Source: Pseudonocardiales bacterium
GTDB lineage: Bacteria; Actinomycetota; Actinomycetes; Mycobacteriales; Pseudonocardiaceae
Direction of reading: 5' to 3'
NCBI GenBank assembly: GCA_023252195.1
Contig: JAHEXI010000003.1
Coordinates: forward strand, 310,001 to 374,000
DNA length: 64,000 nucleotides
Shown here: one piece after another, positions 44,140-53,350 of the stretch
Layout: every line of letters begins with the position of its first letter
Position numbering within the stretch: position 1 is the stretch's first letter
Position numbers and translations under genes: made by a program
Notes under the pieces: model-generated
Database searches by the model: none
Told to the model about the DNA's origin: nothing
What the model saw: only the letters and a program-made list of their open reading frames with translations

Positions 44140-47100
44140 GTGGAGTTCCGCATCCTCGGTCCTCTTGAGGTCGCCGCTGAGGGGCGGCCGGTGGCGCTTC
44201 CCGGGAGCCGCGAGCGGACCGTCCTCGTCCTGCTGCTGCTGTCCGCCAATCGGGTCGTTCCAGCCGAGCGCCTGGTGGAGGATCTCTGGGGCGCACAGGC
44301 GCAGAAGGGAGCCGCCGGAGCGCTCCGAGTCTTCGTCTCCCGGTTGCGCAAGGCGCTCCGAGAAGGCGGCGGCGACGCCGTCGTGGTCACCAAGCCGCCC
44401 GGCTACCTCGTGCGGATCGAGCGTGCTGCTCTCGACGCTGCCCAATTCGAGGATCTCCTGGCCGAAGGACGCGAGCACGCCGCCCGAAGCGACCCCGAAG
44501 GGGCCGCGGCGCGGCTGCGCCAGGCGCTGTCGCTCTGGAGAGGGCCAGCCTTGGCCGACCTGGCCGACGTTCCGGTGGCTCGGGCCGAGGCGGCCCGACT
44601 GGAAGAAGCGCGGCTGGCCGCCCTCGAGGAGCGGGTCGAGGCCGACCTCGGCTGCGGGCGCCATGCCGAGGTGGTACCCGAACTCGCCCATCTGACTAAG
44701 GCTCATCCGCTAAGGGAGCGGCTGTGGGGGCAGCGGATGGTGGCCTTGTACCGCTCGGGACGCCAGGCCGACGCGTTGCGCGTGTATCAGGACCTTCGCC
44801 GGCTCTTGGCCGAGGAGCTGGGTCTGGAGCCCAGTCTTGAAGTCGCCGGCCTGGAGAACGCCATCCTTCGCCAGGCGCCCGAACTGCAAGCGCCCGGGCT
44901 GGCAGCGCGCTGCGCTCCCACACCGTCGCGAGTGTCGGGGAAGCCGACCACGTTCCTCTTCAGCGATATCGAGGCCAGCACCCGGCGGTGGGAAGGCGAT
45001 CCGGAAGCGATGACGGTCGACCTGGCACGGCACGACGAGTTGCTCCGCGCCTCCATCGAAGCCGCAGGAGGGGAGATCTTCAGCCACACCGGAGATGGGA
45101 TGACGGCGGCGTTCAGCGCTGCCCCCGACGCCGTCGCCGCCGCGGTGGCGGCCCAACGGGCGCTGGCGTCCGCCGCTTGGGCCGCCCCCGGGCCGCTTCG
45201 GGTGCGGATGGCGATCCACGCGGGGGTGGCGCAGCGCCGCGAAGCGAACTACTTCGGGCCTGCACTGAACCGGGCGGCCCGCCTCCTGGGTACCGCCTCC
45301 GGGGGCCAGGTGCTCTGCTCCCATACGGCCGCCGAGCTGATCGGCGCTGATCTTCCGGCTGATGTGGCTCTCCTCGACTTGGGGGAGCATCGCCTCGCCG
45401 ACCTCGCTCGCGTCGAGCGGGTGTTCCAGGTGGCCCATCCTGCGCTGTCGTCGCAGTTCCCGCCTCTGCGCAGCATCGCCGCGCATCGCCATAACCTGCC
45501 CGTGCCCCTCACTGCTTTCATCGGGCGGGCCCGGGAACTCCACGAGCTGAGCACGCTGCTCGCCGGATCCCGCCTCCTCACGCTCACGGGGGTCGGAGGG
45601 GCGGGGAAGACCCGGCTGGCCGTGCAAGGCGCCGCGGCTGCACTGCCGGCCTACCCTGACGGCGTCTGGATAGCCGAGCTCGCCCCGCTCCGCGAGGGCT
45701 CGCAGGTGGCTTCGGCGGTGGCCGCGGCGCTCACCTTCGAGACCAGCGCCTTCGACAGCCCGGAGGCTGTGGAAGATCGCCTCATCCGCCATCTGGCGAC
45801 GCGGCAGGCGCTTCTCCTGCTCGACAATTGCGAGCATCTCATCGAGGCGGTCGCCCGTCTCGTCCATGCCTGCCTGATCCGGTGCCCCAGCGTGACCGTG
45901 CTCGCCACGAGCCGCGAGCGGCTCGGCGTCCCCGGCGAGGTGGCGTGGAAGGTGCCGCCGATGTCAATGGCGCCTCCCGGCGCCGCCCTTGACGAGCTCA
46001 CCGGCAGTGACGCGGTGGCCTTCTTCTGCGAGCGGGCCCGGGCCGCCCGATCCACGTTCGAGCTCGATATCACCAACGCCGCCGCTGTCGCCAGGGTCTG
46101 CCGTCGTCTCGACGGCATTCCCCTCGCGCTGGAGCTGGCTGCCGCCCGGGTCCAGGTGCTCAGTCCGGCGCAGGTCGCCGACCGCCTGGATGACCGCTTC
46201 CGGCTCTTGACCGGCCGGGAGCGCATCGTCGTGCCCCATCAACAGACCCTGCGAGCGACCGTCGACTGGAGCTACGAACTTCTCTCGCCGGCGGAGCAGC
46301 GCGCGCTGGCCCGGCTGGCGATCTTTCCCGACACTTTCGATCTGCCGGCGGCCGAGGCAGTGATGTCAGGCGGGGACGGGGGAGTGGCCTACGAGGACGC
46401 CCTCGACGTGCTCTGCCGGCTCGTCGACAAGTCGCTCATCGTCGTGCATAGCGAGGGCACTGCACCTCGTTACCGACTGCTCGAGACCATCCGGCAGTAC
46501 GGGGCCGAGAAGCTGGCCGAGGCCGGCGAGGAGGCCACCGCCCGGCGGCGGCACCGCGACGCCTTCGTCGCACGCGTTAAAGCGTGGAGAGGTACGCCGC
46601 TGGGGGCGGATTTCCTCTGGGGAGCGTTCGCTGATGCGGAGAACTTCCGGGCCGCGCTTGAGTGGTCATGGGCGCAACGCGACGCCGACGCCGTGCTGAG
46701 TCTCATCGGGGCGCTATGGGTGCCATGGCTGTGGTTCGGCAACCCCGACGGCCAGATCTGGATAGAGCGCATCTTCTCCGAGCCCGAGTTCTCCGAGCCC
46801 GAGCTCGCCGACCACCCTGGGCATGTCGACGCCCTAGCCATCCGGGCGATCCTCCTTCCTGAGGATGACCGCGATCGCTGCGACGAGCTCTTAGACGAAG
46901 CGGCGGCGCTGGCCCGGCGGATCGGCGACGACCGCCGCGCGGCCTACCTGGATTGGGGGCGCGCCGAGTACAAGCTGCTATCGGGGAAGGCTGCCGAGGC
47001 ACGCCCGCTCCTCGAGGTCGCGCTCGCCGGCTACGAGCGTCTCGGCCTGCCGGACGGAGTCGGCTGGTGCCACCACCACCTCGGCTGGGCCGCGATCATC

Positions 47101-47700
47101 GACGGGGATTACCACCGGGCCCGAGACCATTTCGAACGGGCCGTAGAAGTCGCCCGCAGCGATCCCCTCGGCGAATGGATCGAGCCGCACGCGCTGGCGG
47201 CTCTCGGCCCACCCGTCGCACTGTCCGGTGACGGCGAGCGGGCCCTTCGCCTGGCGGAACAGGCGGTCGGCGCCGCTCGGCGACTGAAAGCCCCACCGGT
47301 TCTCGCCATGGCGCTGACCCGCGCCGCCGAGACGGCCGTCCTGGCCAGCCACCCACGCCGCGCCGCGGGCATTCTCGTGGAGCTGCTGGGTCTCCTGGCC
47401 GACCTGGGAACCCGGCGGTGGGTGGCCGACGCGCTGGAGACCGCCGCTCTCATTCTGGAGATCGATGACACCGAACGGGCGTCGGCGATCCTCGGGGCAT
47501 CCGACCGGCTGCGGGAGGCCATCGAAGTGCGGGTCATCACCGAAGAGGTGCGGCACGCTCGGGACCGGCTCGCCGACGCCCTGGGTGCCGAGCGCTTCGC
47601 CCTGCATGAGGCTCGGGGCCGGCTGCTTTCGCACGACGCGGCCATCACCCTCACCATTGCTGGGCTCGCGGCCAGTGGATATGACGTTGATCATCTCTAA
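44140..47700 (+). CDS. SARP-cyclase-STAND multidomain regulator
   Basis: 1186 residues from GTG 44140 with GGGGGAGGGG upstream. Domains in order: OmpR-type DNA-binding plus BTAD (SARP, residues 1-245); class III nucleotide cyclase (about 268-435) with FLFSDIEAST, HTGDGMTAAF and the transition-state motif ALNRAARLL; NB-ARC ATPase with P-loop GVGGAGKTRLAV near 486 and LLLLDNCEHLI; then TPR-like repeats to the end. The usual purine-specifying Lys and Asp of adenylate cyclases appear replaced (Ser in FSHTGD, Asn in ANYFG), so activity and nucleotide are uncertain. SARP proteins activate antibiotic clusters; none is nearby. Confidence 0.9.
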   Translation: MEFRILGPLEVAAEGRPVALPGSRERTVLVLLLLSANRVVPAERLVEDLWGAQAQKGAAGALRVFVSRLRKALREGGGDAVVVTKPPGYLVRIERAALDAAQFEDLLAEGREHAARSDPEGAAARLRQALSLWRGPALADLADVPVARAEAARLEEARLAALEERVEADLGCGRHAEVVPELAHLTKAHPLRERLWGQRMVALYRSGRQADALRVYQDLRRLLAEELGLEPSLEVAGLENAILRQAPELQAPGLAARCAPTPSRVSGKPTTFLFSDIEASTRRWEGDPEAMTVDLARHDELLRASIEAAGGEIFSHTGDGMTAAFSAAPDAVAAAVAAQRALASAAWAAPGPLRVRMAIHAGVAQRREANYFGPALNRAARLLGTASGGQVLCSHTAAELIGADLPADVALLDLGEHRLADLARVERVFQVAHPALSSQFPPLRSIAAHRHNLPVPLTAFIGRARELHELSTLLAGSRLLTLTGVGGAGKTRLAVQGAAAALPAYPDGVWIAELAPLREGSQVASAVAAALTFETSAFDSPEAVEDRLIRHLATRQALLLLDNCEHLIEAVARLVHACLIRCPSVTVLATSRERLGVPGEVAWKVPPMSMAPPGAALDELTGSDAVAFFCERARAARSTFELDITNAAAVARVCRRLDGIPLALELAAARVQVLSPAQVADRLDDRFRLLTGRERIVVPHQQTLRATVDWSYELLSPAEQRALARLAIFPDTFDLPAAEAVMSGGDGGVAYEDALDVLCRLVDKSLIVVHSEGTAPRYRLLETIRQYGAEKLAEAGEEATARRRHRDAFVARVKAWRGTPLGADFLWGAFADAENFRAALEWSWAQRDADAVLSLIGALWVPWLWFGNPDGQIWIERIFSEPEFSEPELADHPGHVDALAIRAILLPEDDRDRCDELLDEAAALARRIGDDRRAAYLDWGRAEYKLLSGKAAEARPLLEVALAGYERLGLPDGVGWCHHHLGWAAIIDGDYHRARDHFERAVEVARSDPLGEWIEPHALAALGPPVALSGDGERALRLAEQAVGAARRLKAPPVLAMALTRAAETAVLASHPRRAAGILVELLGLLADLGTRRWVADALETAALILEIDDTERASAILGASDRLREAIEVRVITEEVRHARDRLADALGAERFALHEARGRLLSHDAAITLTIAGLAASGYDVDHL

Positions 47701-47788
47701 GTTGCGGGACGCGTCTGAGGCGCTGGCGACGTTCATGGTGGACGGCATGCCAGATGCGGCCAGGGTCTCGGCAAAGTTGATCTCGCTG

Positions 47789-48255
47789 TTATGTGAGTAG
47801 CGGCAGGATGCGGTTGGGGTGGCGGTTGACGTGGCGGCAGGCGGCGGCGATGTTGGTTGCGCCGGTAAGCCGGTGGAGGCTGACGGCGAGGTTGCGTAGG
47901 GTGGCCATGACGGCGGGCGCGTTTTGGGTGCGGATCTGGGAATGGTCCTCGGCGAAGACGACGTCGCGGATCCAGTGCAGCCGATTCTCAATGCCCCAGT
48001 GGCCACGGATCGCCTCGGCGATCTGGTCGGCCCGGATCTGGTTCCAGGTCAGGTCGGTGATTGCGTAGACGGTCTCGGTGTGCCACTTGTGGCTAGTCAG
48101 CGACCGGCGCCGGCGGATGAGCTGGATCGCTAGGCGGGCATGGGGGAATCCGATGCCGGCGGTGACTGCGGCGAGTTTCAGGGTGCGGGACTCGACCCGG
48201 CCGTGGCCCTTGTCGCGGGTGACGTCCACCGCGGGGGTCTGGGCCCACGGCAGAG
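47789..48255 (-). mobile_element. ISAs1-family transposase fragment
   Basis: The open frame runs further upstream but resembles a transposase only from about 48255. It includes SRTLKLAAVTAGIGFPHARLAIQLIRRRRS, then YAITDLTWNQIRADQIAEAIRGHWGIENRLHWIRDVVFAEDHSQIRTQNAPAVMATLRNLAV. The HWGIENRLHW block with the catalytic glutamate is diagnostic of the ISAs1 (H-repeat) family. Full transposases are about 350-400 residues, so the N-terminal half with the catalytic aspartates is lost. No terminal repeats could be recognised. Confidence 0.8.
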
Positions 48256-48280
48256 CCAAGACACCCATTGCGCCGGTCTG

Positions 48281-48406
48281 GACCGCCAATAGGGACCATT
48301 TGCGGCATCCGGTTGGCCCGCGGACCGCCAAATGGAACCGTTTCGCAGTTCCAAGGACTCCAGGGTCGGCTAATGGAACCATCTGCAGCTCGAGATCTTG
48401 ACCTAA
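48281..48406. repeat. Three 42-bp imperfect direct repeats, possible IS end
   Basis: Units starting at 48281, 48323 and 48365 share GACCGCCAAATGGAACCGTTT-like cores at an exact 42-bp period. Multiple terminal repeats of this kind occur at the ends of IS21-family elements. No IstA or IstB sequence is present, so only an end would remain. They lie directly beside the ISAs1 fragment. Confidence 0.45.
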
Positions 48407-48525
48407 CCGACGATCTTGAAACGACCGTGGGGTGGGGGTGGCTTGCCGCTGACGGTGACGATGTCGTGGGCGATGTCGCGCAGCTTGAGGTTGCGGTGCG
48501 AGGCAGCGGCCCGCAGGCGCGATGG
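48403..48525 (-). pseudogene. Possible ANTAR-domain C-terminal fragment
   Basis: The minus strand reads SRLRAAASHRNLKLRDIAHDIVTVSG before a proline-rich end and a stop at 48403. This resembles the last helices of ANTAR RNA-binding domains (LRxYARxHNxxLxDVAxDVV). There is no start and the upstream part is missing. The match is short. Confidence 0.35.
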
Positions 48526-48597
48526 ACATAGCACGCCGGCCGCGCTGGAGGTACTCTTACAGTTAGTCTCGGCCTGTTGGATCGGAGGGCCGTTCCG

Positions 48598-49026
48598 GTG
48601 CGAATAGCTGATGTACTACGCGCCAAAGCGGCGGTAGTCGCAACTGTGAGGCCGGACGCGCCGGTCGCCGTCTTGCTCGCCGCAATGGTCAATCACCGGG
48701 TCGGGGCCGTGGTCGTCGTCGACGACCACGCGGTGGTGGGGATGGTGTGGGAGCGCGACCTCATCCGCCTCCTGCACGAGCGCGGAGCGTCGCTCGTGCA
48801 CGACTCGGTCTCGGACATCATGAATGTCGACGTGATCACCTGCATGCTTACCGACGAGGTCGATGACATCCTGCGGATCATGACCGACCGGCGGATCCGG
48901 CACCTGCCGGTGATGGTCGACGATAAGCTCCACGGTGTTGTCAGCATGGGGGATCTAGTCAAGGCGCGAATCGGTGAGCTGGAGGCCCATCGGGCATACC
49001 TGCAGTCCTACATCGGCGCTGGCTGA
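48598..49026 (+). CDS. Two-CBS-domain protein
   Basis: 142 residues from GTG 48598, eight bases after CGGAGGG; an in-frame start at 48577 is upstream of that site. It holds two CBS motifs (AVLLAAMVNHRVGAVVVVDDHAVVGMVWERDLIRLL and ILRIMTDRRIRHLPVMVDDKLHGVVSMGDLVK), forming one Bateman module that usually binds adenine nucleotides. Similar stand-alone proteins are induced by stress or hypoxia in mycobacteria. The partner is unknown. Confidence 0.9.
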   Translation: MRIADVLRAKAAVVATVRPDAPVAVLLAAMVNHRVGAVVVVDDHAVVGMVWERDLIRLLHERGASLVHDSVSDIMNVDVITCMLTDEVDDILRIMTDRRIRHLPVMVDDKLHGVVSMGDLVKARIGELEAHRAYLQSYIGAG

Positions 49027-49099
49027 TAAACGTCTCGGCGACGAACAGCTCTGCCTGGCCCTGCCAGCAGCGGTAGCCACCCCACACACCACCTGAAAG

Positions 49100-49138
49100 T
49101 GTCGGCAAGCTGACAACGTCCAAGTCGGGTACCTGACA
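49100..49138 (+). promoter_or_regulatory. Paired 16-bp dyads, copy 3
   Basis: TGTCGGCAAGCTGACA (49100-49115) is the exact inverse of the dyad at 41765-41780. The partner AGTCGGGTACCTGACA starts 23 bp further on (49123-49138), with one changed end base. The pair is 112-150 bp upstream of the plus-strand NTF2-like gene, with the strong dyad distal as in copies 1 and 2. Confidence 0.75.
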
Positions 49139-49249
49139 GCCGAACCTCATGGCGGACCACATCCTGATCTGGACGATTCAGGTAGGCCCTGGCGTCGCAG
49201 CGCGATCGCGGCGAGGCCTGGGAGCAGTGACCAAAAGGAGTGAGTGGCT

Positions 49250-49648
49250 ATGACGACGGCGTACTCGGCGAACGAATGTGGCGCGATCGAGGATGCAGTT
49301 CGACTTTATATCGACGGCGTATCAAAGGGTGACGCAGATAAGCTCAAGACGGCATTCCACAGTGAAGCCTGGATGTTTGGCTCTGTCGGCGGTCAGCGCT
49401 ATGACATCCCGATCAGTCATTTGATTGAAATGGCCATCAGCCAGCCGTTCGACAGCGCGGGCAGCTACACCGCCCGGATTACCTCGGTCCAGCAGGCCGG
49501 TGACGCGGCAATCGCGATCGTTGAAGAGGAAGGCGCCTGGGGCAGCTTGTCGTTCGTTGACTTCTTCACGCTGGCGAAGATCGACGGTTCTTGGAAGATC
49601 GTCAACAAGACGTTCGCCCACACCGGCGGCGAGATGCCGGCCGGCTGA
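49250..49648 (+). CDS. NTF2-like (lumazine-binding-like) protein
   Basis: 132 residues from ATG 49250 with AAAAGGAG at 49233-49240; GTG 49244 is too close to that site. The fold signature AIEDAVRLYIDGVSKGDADKLKTAFHSEAWMFG, then ARITSVQQAGDAAIAIVEEEGAWGSLSFVDFFTLAKIDGSWKIVNKTFAH, matches the putative lumazine-binding/NTF2-like group. No catalytic role is assigned. The third pair of dyads lies upstream, which groups it with the SnoaL gene at 41253 and the DUF4440 lipoprotein remnant. Confidence 0.85.
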   Translation: MTTAYSANECGAIEDAVRLYIDGVSKGDADKLKTAFHSEAWMFGSVGGQRYDIPISHLIEMAISQPFDSAGSYTARITSVQQAGDAAIAIVEEEGAWGSLSFVDFFTLAKIDGSWKIVNKTFAHTGGEMPAG

Positions 49649-49684
49649 CCTCGGAATCGCTGGCAGTGAGCCGGCCGGATCGCG

Positions 49685-52600
49685 TCAGGTCCGCCACTCG
49701 ATGGGGGTATGCGGATCGGGCTGGTATGAGCAGAAGTAGCCGGCTCGCACCGTCGTCGCCAGATGTGCCCCCAGCGCTGGGTGAGCCTGCTCGATCCGTC
49801 GCAGGCAGGAACGCAGCGACTTGCTGACGTTCGCCCGCGCCCGCTCGGCCGGCGAGTTGGTTTCCGCTGCGAGGTCGAGAACGTGAAATTGTTGGCCAGG
49901 AGCGGCCAGTAACTTCCGCAGATATTGCAGGCCCTTGGTGTCCCTGAGGCGAATGACGACGCGCTGGAAGCCGATAGTCCAGTACTCCCCCTCGTGCCGG
50001 AAGACGGCGGCGGACGGGTCGAGCTGCGACTCCGTGACGACCGGGTCCGGGAGCAAACCCGCCTGGGCCGCGACGACCTCGTCGTAAAGCTGGTTCATTC
50101 CCAACTTCTTGGCCGCCTGCAGCGCGTCTGCGAGCAGCTGTCTGGCTCGCTGACGATCCAAGGTGGCACCCCGGCGGGCGAGCATGGCGCCGTAGGCGCC
50201 CTGTGCCAGGGCGAGATAGGGCCGAGCGCCGATCCGCGTCGCGGCCATGATGGCCACCTCGAAGTGGCGGGCGGCTGCGTCGAAGCGGGACAGCGCCGCG
50301 GCGAGCATCCCGAGGTAGTAGGCGATGGGTCCCCCCGCGGCGACGGCGTCGCGCCCGGCCAACGCCCAGCGGTGTTCGTACGGGCGAACGAGGTCGTAGA
50401 TGACGGCCCCCTCGTGGGTGGCTCCGGCGTGGGCAGCCAGCGACGTAATACACATGCCAGTCATGGATAGCCAGAATGGGGGCGGGATCCGGTCTCGGGC
50501 CCGCCAGATCACGGGGAAGGCTTCCTTGATGCCAGTCCGGTCCCCGGCGAGACAGCGAAAGGCCGTGCCCACCAGCGTCGCGAGTTCGGGCGGATGTTCG
50601 CGTGCCGCGGGCTCGAAGTAGGCGGTGCATTCCTCAGGTCGGCCCTGCAAAGCCCGTAACACCGCCATCTGGACGTGGTGCGAGGTCCGCACGTTGACGT
50701 CCCCGACCTGCTCGCCGAGCGCCAGCGAACGCAGGGCGAAGGCCTCAGCGTCGGTGAACTCACCACGCAACATCGCCTGCGTCGCACGGAACATCAGCGA
50801 GTGGGCGATGAAGTGCGGGTACCCGGCTCGGTGGGCCAGCGCCTCGTGTATCTCGATCTCGCGATCGGCTCCCGGTATGTCGCCCATCTCGAACAGGTCT
50901 GAGAGATGCCAGACATGTCCGGCTAGCTCCAGGGAGAAATCGCCGGCTTGCTGTGCGAGCTCGACGATCTCGACCGACAGGCTCTCGCGCTCCTCGACGT
51001 TGTCCGGACCCCACACCGCGAGGTGACGGGCGTGCAGGGCGTAGGCCAGGGTCGGGCCGTCGCCCAGGCGGCGGGCTAACTCCACGGACGCTCGGCTCAA
51101 CGCGTCGCGCCTCGGCAGCGAGTCGAACGGCGAGAGGTACAGGGAGGTGGCCAGCCGGGCCAGCACGCGGACCTTAAGGAGGGCCTCTTGGTCACCCAGC
51201 GCCGTCAGCGCCTCATCGAGGAGCTCCACTTTGACCGGGTCGAACGTCCAGGCCTCCATGTATGCCCCGCCGTACCCGACCTCGCCCACCCGCAGCGCTG
51301 CTTCGGCCAGTCGATGAGGATCCTGGAACTGCCGAGCGAGGAAGGTGGCGGACTGAAACGTCGCGCTCGCCTCGGAGACGTGGCCGGCCCACCACTGGGC
51401 ATCGCCCAGCGCAAGGAGCAAGCCGAAACGCTTCGCAGCGGTGGCCGGGTCGATCGTCGCGGCCCGTTCCAGGGCCGCGCGCAGGTTCGGCAGCTCGGTG
51501 GCGAGCCGGCGTAGCACAGGGTCGTCTCGCCCGGCGCTGAGTACCTCCGGTTCGGCCCGCTCGGCCAGTCCGACGTAGTAGGTGAGGTGGCGCTTGCCCA
51601 CCGCGTCGAGTTCATCAGCCTCGGTCAGCTGCGCGGCGGCATACTGGCGGACGGTTTCCAGCAGCCCGTAACGCACCTCAGCATCCTGTTCCCCGGTGGT
51701 GACCAACGACTGGTCAACCAACCCAGTCAACAGATCGAACACTGCATAGCGGTCGATCCCGTCGCCGCCACACACCTGCTCGGCGGCGTCTAACGTCCAC
51801 CCTCCGGTGAATACCGACAGCCGCCGCAGCAGCGTGCGCTCGCCCTTGCTGAGCAGCTCATGGCTCCAGTCGATGGACGCCTGCAGGGTCTGGTGGCGGG
51901 GCATCGCCGTGCGGCTGCCGCCGGTGAGGAGGTGGAAGCGGTCGCCCAGCCGGTGGGCGATCTGTTGGGACGCCAGCATCCGCACCCGCGCGGCGGCCAG
52001 CTCGATAGCAAGGGGAATGCCGTCGAGCTCCTGACAGATGTGCGCGATGGCGGGCGCGTTGGCCATGGTGATCCGGAAATCGGGGCGCACCTGCGTGGCG
52101 CGGTCGAGGAACAGGCGCACCGCGTCCGATTCTCGCAGCGCCTCGACCGGCTCGCGCTGGACATCGGCGGGAAGAGACATCGAGGGCACCCGCCACGCCG
52201 TCTCGCCCGGCACTCCCAGCGGCGCCCTGCTGGTCGCCAACACGGTGAGCGACGGGCACGCACGCAGCAGCGCCTCGGCGAGCTGTGCGCAGGCGGCCAG
52301 CACATGCTCACAGTTGTCGAGCACGAGCAGCGCCCGGCGGGACCGCAAATACCCGACCAGAGTATCCAGCGGCCCCCAACTGGGCACCTCTCGCAGGCCG
52401 ATGGCGCCGATCACCGCGGCCGGCACCTGGGTGGCGCTCTCCAGCCGCGCGAGGTCGACCCACCACACCCCGTCGAGGTGGCCGTCCATCGCGCCGGCGG
52501 CTGCCTGCAGCGCCAAGCGCGTCTTACCGCAACCTCCCGCGCCGGTCAGCGTCAGCAGCCGCACCTGCCCTAGCAGCTCTCCGACCTCCGCCAGCTCCGC

Positions 52601-53239
52601 ACCCCGGCCGATGAAGTTCGTCAACTCACCCGGCAGATTGTTGGACAGCGAACCCAGCGACCGCAGCGGCGGGAACTCGACCGGTAGATCGGGGTGCAAC
52701 AGCCCGAACACGTGCTCCGACCGGCCAAGATCACGAAGCCGGTGCACGCCCAGATCTACCAGTTCGACTCCGTCAGGAAGCTGCTCGCAGACCAGATCCC
52801 GCGTCGTCTTGGACAGCACCACCTGTCCGCCGTGCGCAACGGCACGCAACCGGGCACAGCGGTTCACCGCCTGCCCGAAGTAGTTCAACTCATCTCGCAG
52901 CTGCGCCGGCGCGGTGTGCAATGCGATGCGCACCTTCAGCGACGCACCTTCTGGCCAGCGTTCGGCGCAAAAGGCACGCTGAACATCCAGCGCAGCGGCT
53001 AGCGCCTTCGACGCAGACTGGAACGCCGCCACCACGCTGTCGCCTTCGCCCTGTTCCTGGGGCCGTACCCCGCCGTGCAGCGCGACCGCCGCGTCCAGCA
53101 GCTGATAGTGCCGGCGGATCGCGGCACCCATCGCCTCCGCGGCGGACTCCCACAGCAACGTCGAGCCCTCGACGTCAGTCAGCATGAACGTCACCGTGCC
53201 GACCGGCAGATGAACGGCCGTCTCCTCGATACTGCTCAT
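49685..53239 (-). CDS. Class III cyclase-STAND ATPase regulator (Rv0386-like architecture)
   Basis: 1184 residues from ATG 53239 (MSSIEETAVHLPVGTVTFML). Residues 10-180 are a class III cyclase with VTFMLTDVEGSTLLWE, QGEGDSVVAAF and NYFGQAVNRCARL. The purine-specifying pair is Gln and Asn instead of Lys and Asp, the substitution described for the M. tuberculosis cyclase Rv0386. An NB-ARC ATPase follows (P-loop GAGGCGKT near 230, LLVLDNCEHVL), then long helical repeats and a C-terminal winged-helix-like region (ANVSKSLRSCLRRIEQAHPALG) in place of a LuxR HTH. It may turn an unknown signal into cAMP. Confidence 0.9.
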   Translation of the reverse strand: MSSIEETAVHLPVGTVTFMLTDVEGSTLLWESAAEAMGAAIRRHYQLLDAAVALHGGVRPQEQGEGDSVVAAFQSASKALAAALDVQRAFCAERWPEGASLKVRIALHTAPAQLRDELNYFGQAVNRCARLRAVAHGGQVVLSKTTRDLVCEQLPDGVELVDLGVHRLRDLGRSEHVFGLLHPDLPVEFPPLRSLGSLSNNLPGELTNFIGRGAELAEVGELLGQVRLLTLTGAGGCGKTRLALQAAAGAMDGHLDGVWWVDLARLESATQVPAAVIGAIGLREVPSWGPLDTLVGYLRSRRALLVLDNCEHVLAACAQLAEALLRACPSLTVLATSRAPLGVPGETAWRVPSMSLPADVQREPVEALRESDAVRLFLDRATQVRPDFRITMANAPAIAHICQELDGIPLAIELAAARVRMLASQQIAHRLGDRFHLLTGGSRTAMPRHQTLQASIDWSHELLSKGERTLLRRLSVFTGGWTLDAAEQVCGGDGIDRYAVFDLLTGLVDQSLVTTGEQDAEVRYGLLETVRQYAAAQLTEADELDAVGKRHLTYYVGLAERAEPEVLSAGRDDPVLRRLATELPNLRAALERAATIDPATAAKRFGLLLALGDAQWWAGHVSEASATFQSATFLARQFQDPHRLAEAALRVGEVGYGGAYMEAWTFDPVKVELLDEALTALGDQEALLKVRVLARLATSLYLSPFDSLPRRDALSRASVELARRLGDGPTLAYALHARHLAVWGPDNVEERESLSVEIVELAQQAGDFSLELAGHVWHLSDLFEMGDIPGADREIEIHEALAHRAGYPHFIAHSLMFRATQAMLRGEFTDAEAFALRSLALGEQVGDVNVRTSHHVQMAVLRALQGRPEECTAYFEPAAREHPPELATLVGTAFRCLAGDRTGIKEAFPVIWRARDRIPPPFWLSMTGMCITSLAAHAGATHEGAVIYDLVRPYEHRWALAGRDAVAAGGPIAYYLGMLAAALSRFDAAARHFEVAIMAATRIGARPYLALAQGAYGAMLARRGATLDRQRARQLLADALQAAKKLGMNQLYDEVVAAQAGLLPDPVVTESQLDPSAAVFRHEGEYWTIGFQRVVIRLRDTKGLQYLRKLLAAPGQQFHVLDLAAETNSPAERARANVSKSLRSCLRRIEQAHPALGAHLATTVRAGYFCSYQPDPHTPIEWRT

Positions 53240-53350
53240 GTCCACCGGGGATTCCCCCCACCGCCGCGGCCCACCCGTCCAGCCCAGGCACTCCCGACAG
53301 TGTCGCACCGCGAGCGCCTTCCTCGCACACGTCTTTCCCCCGATCGAAAT

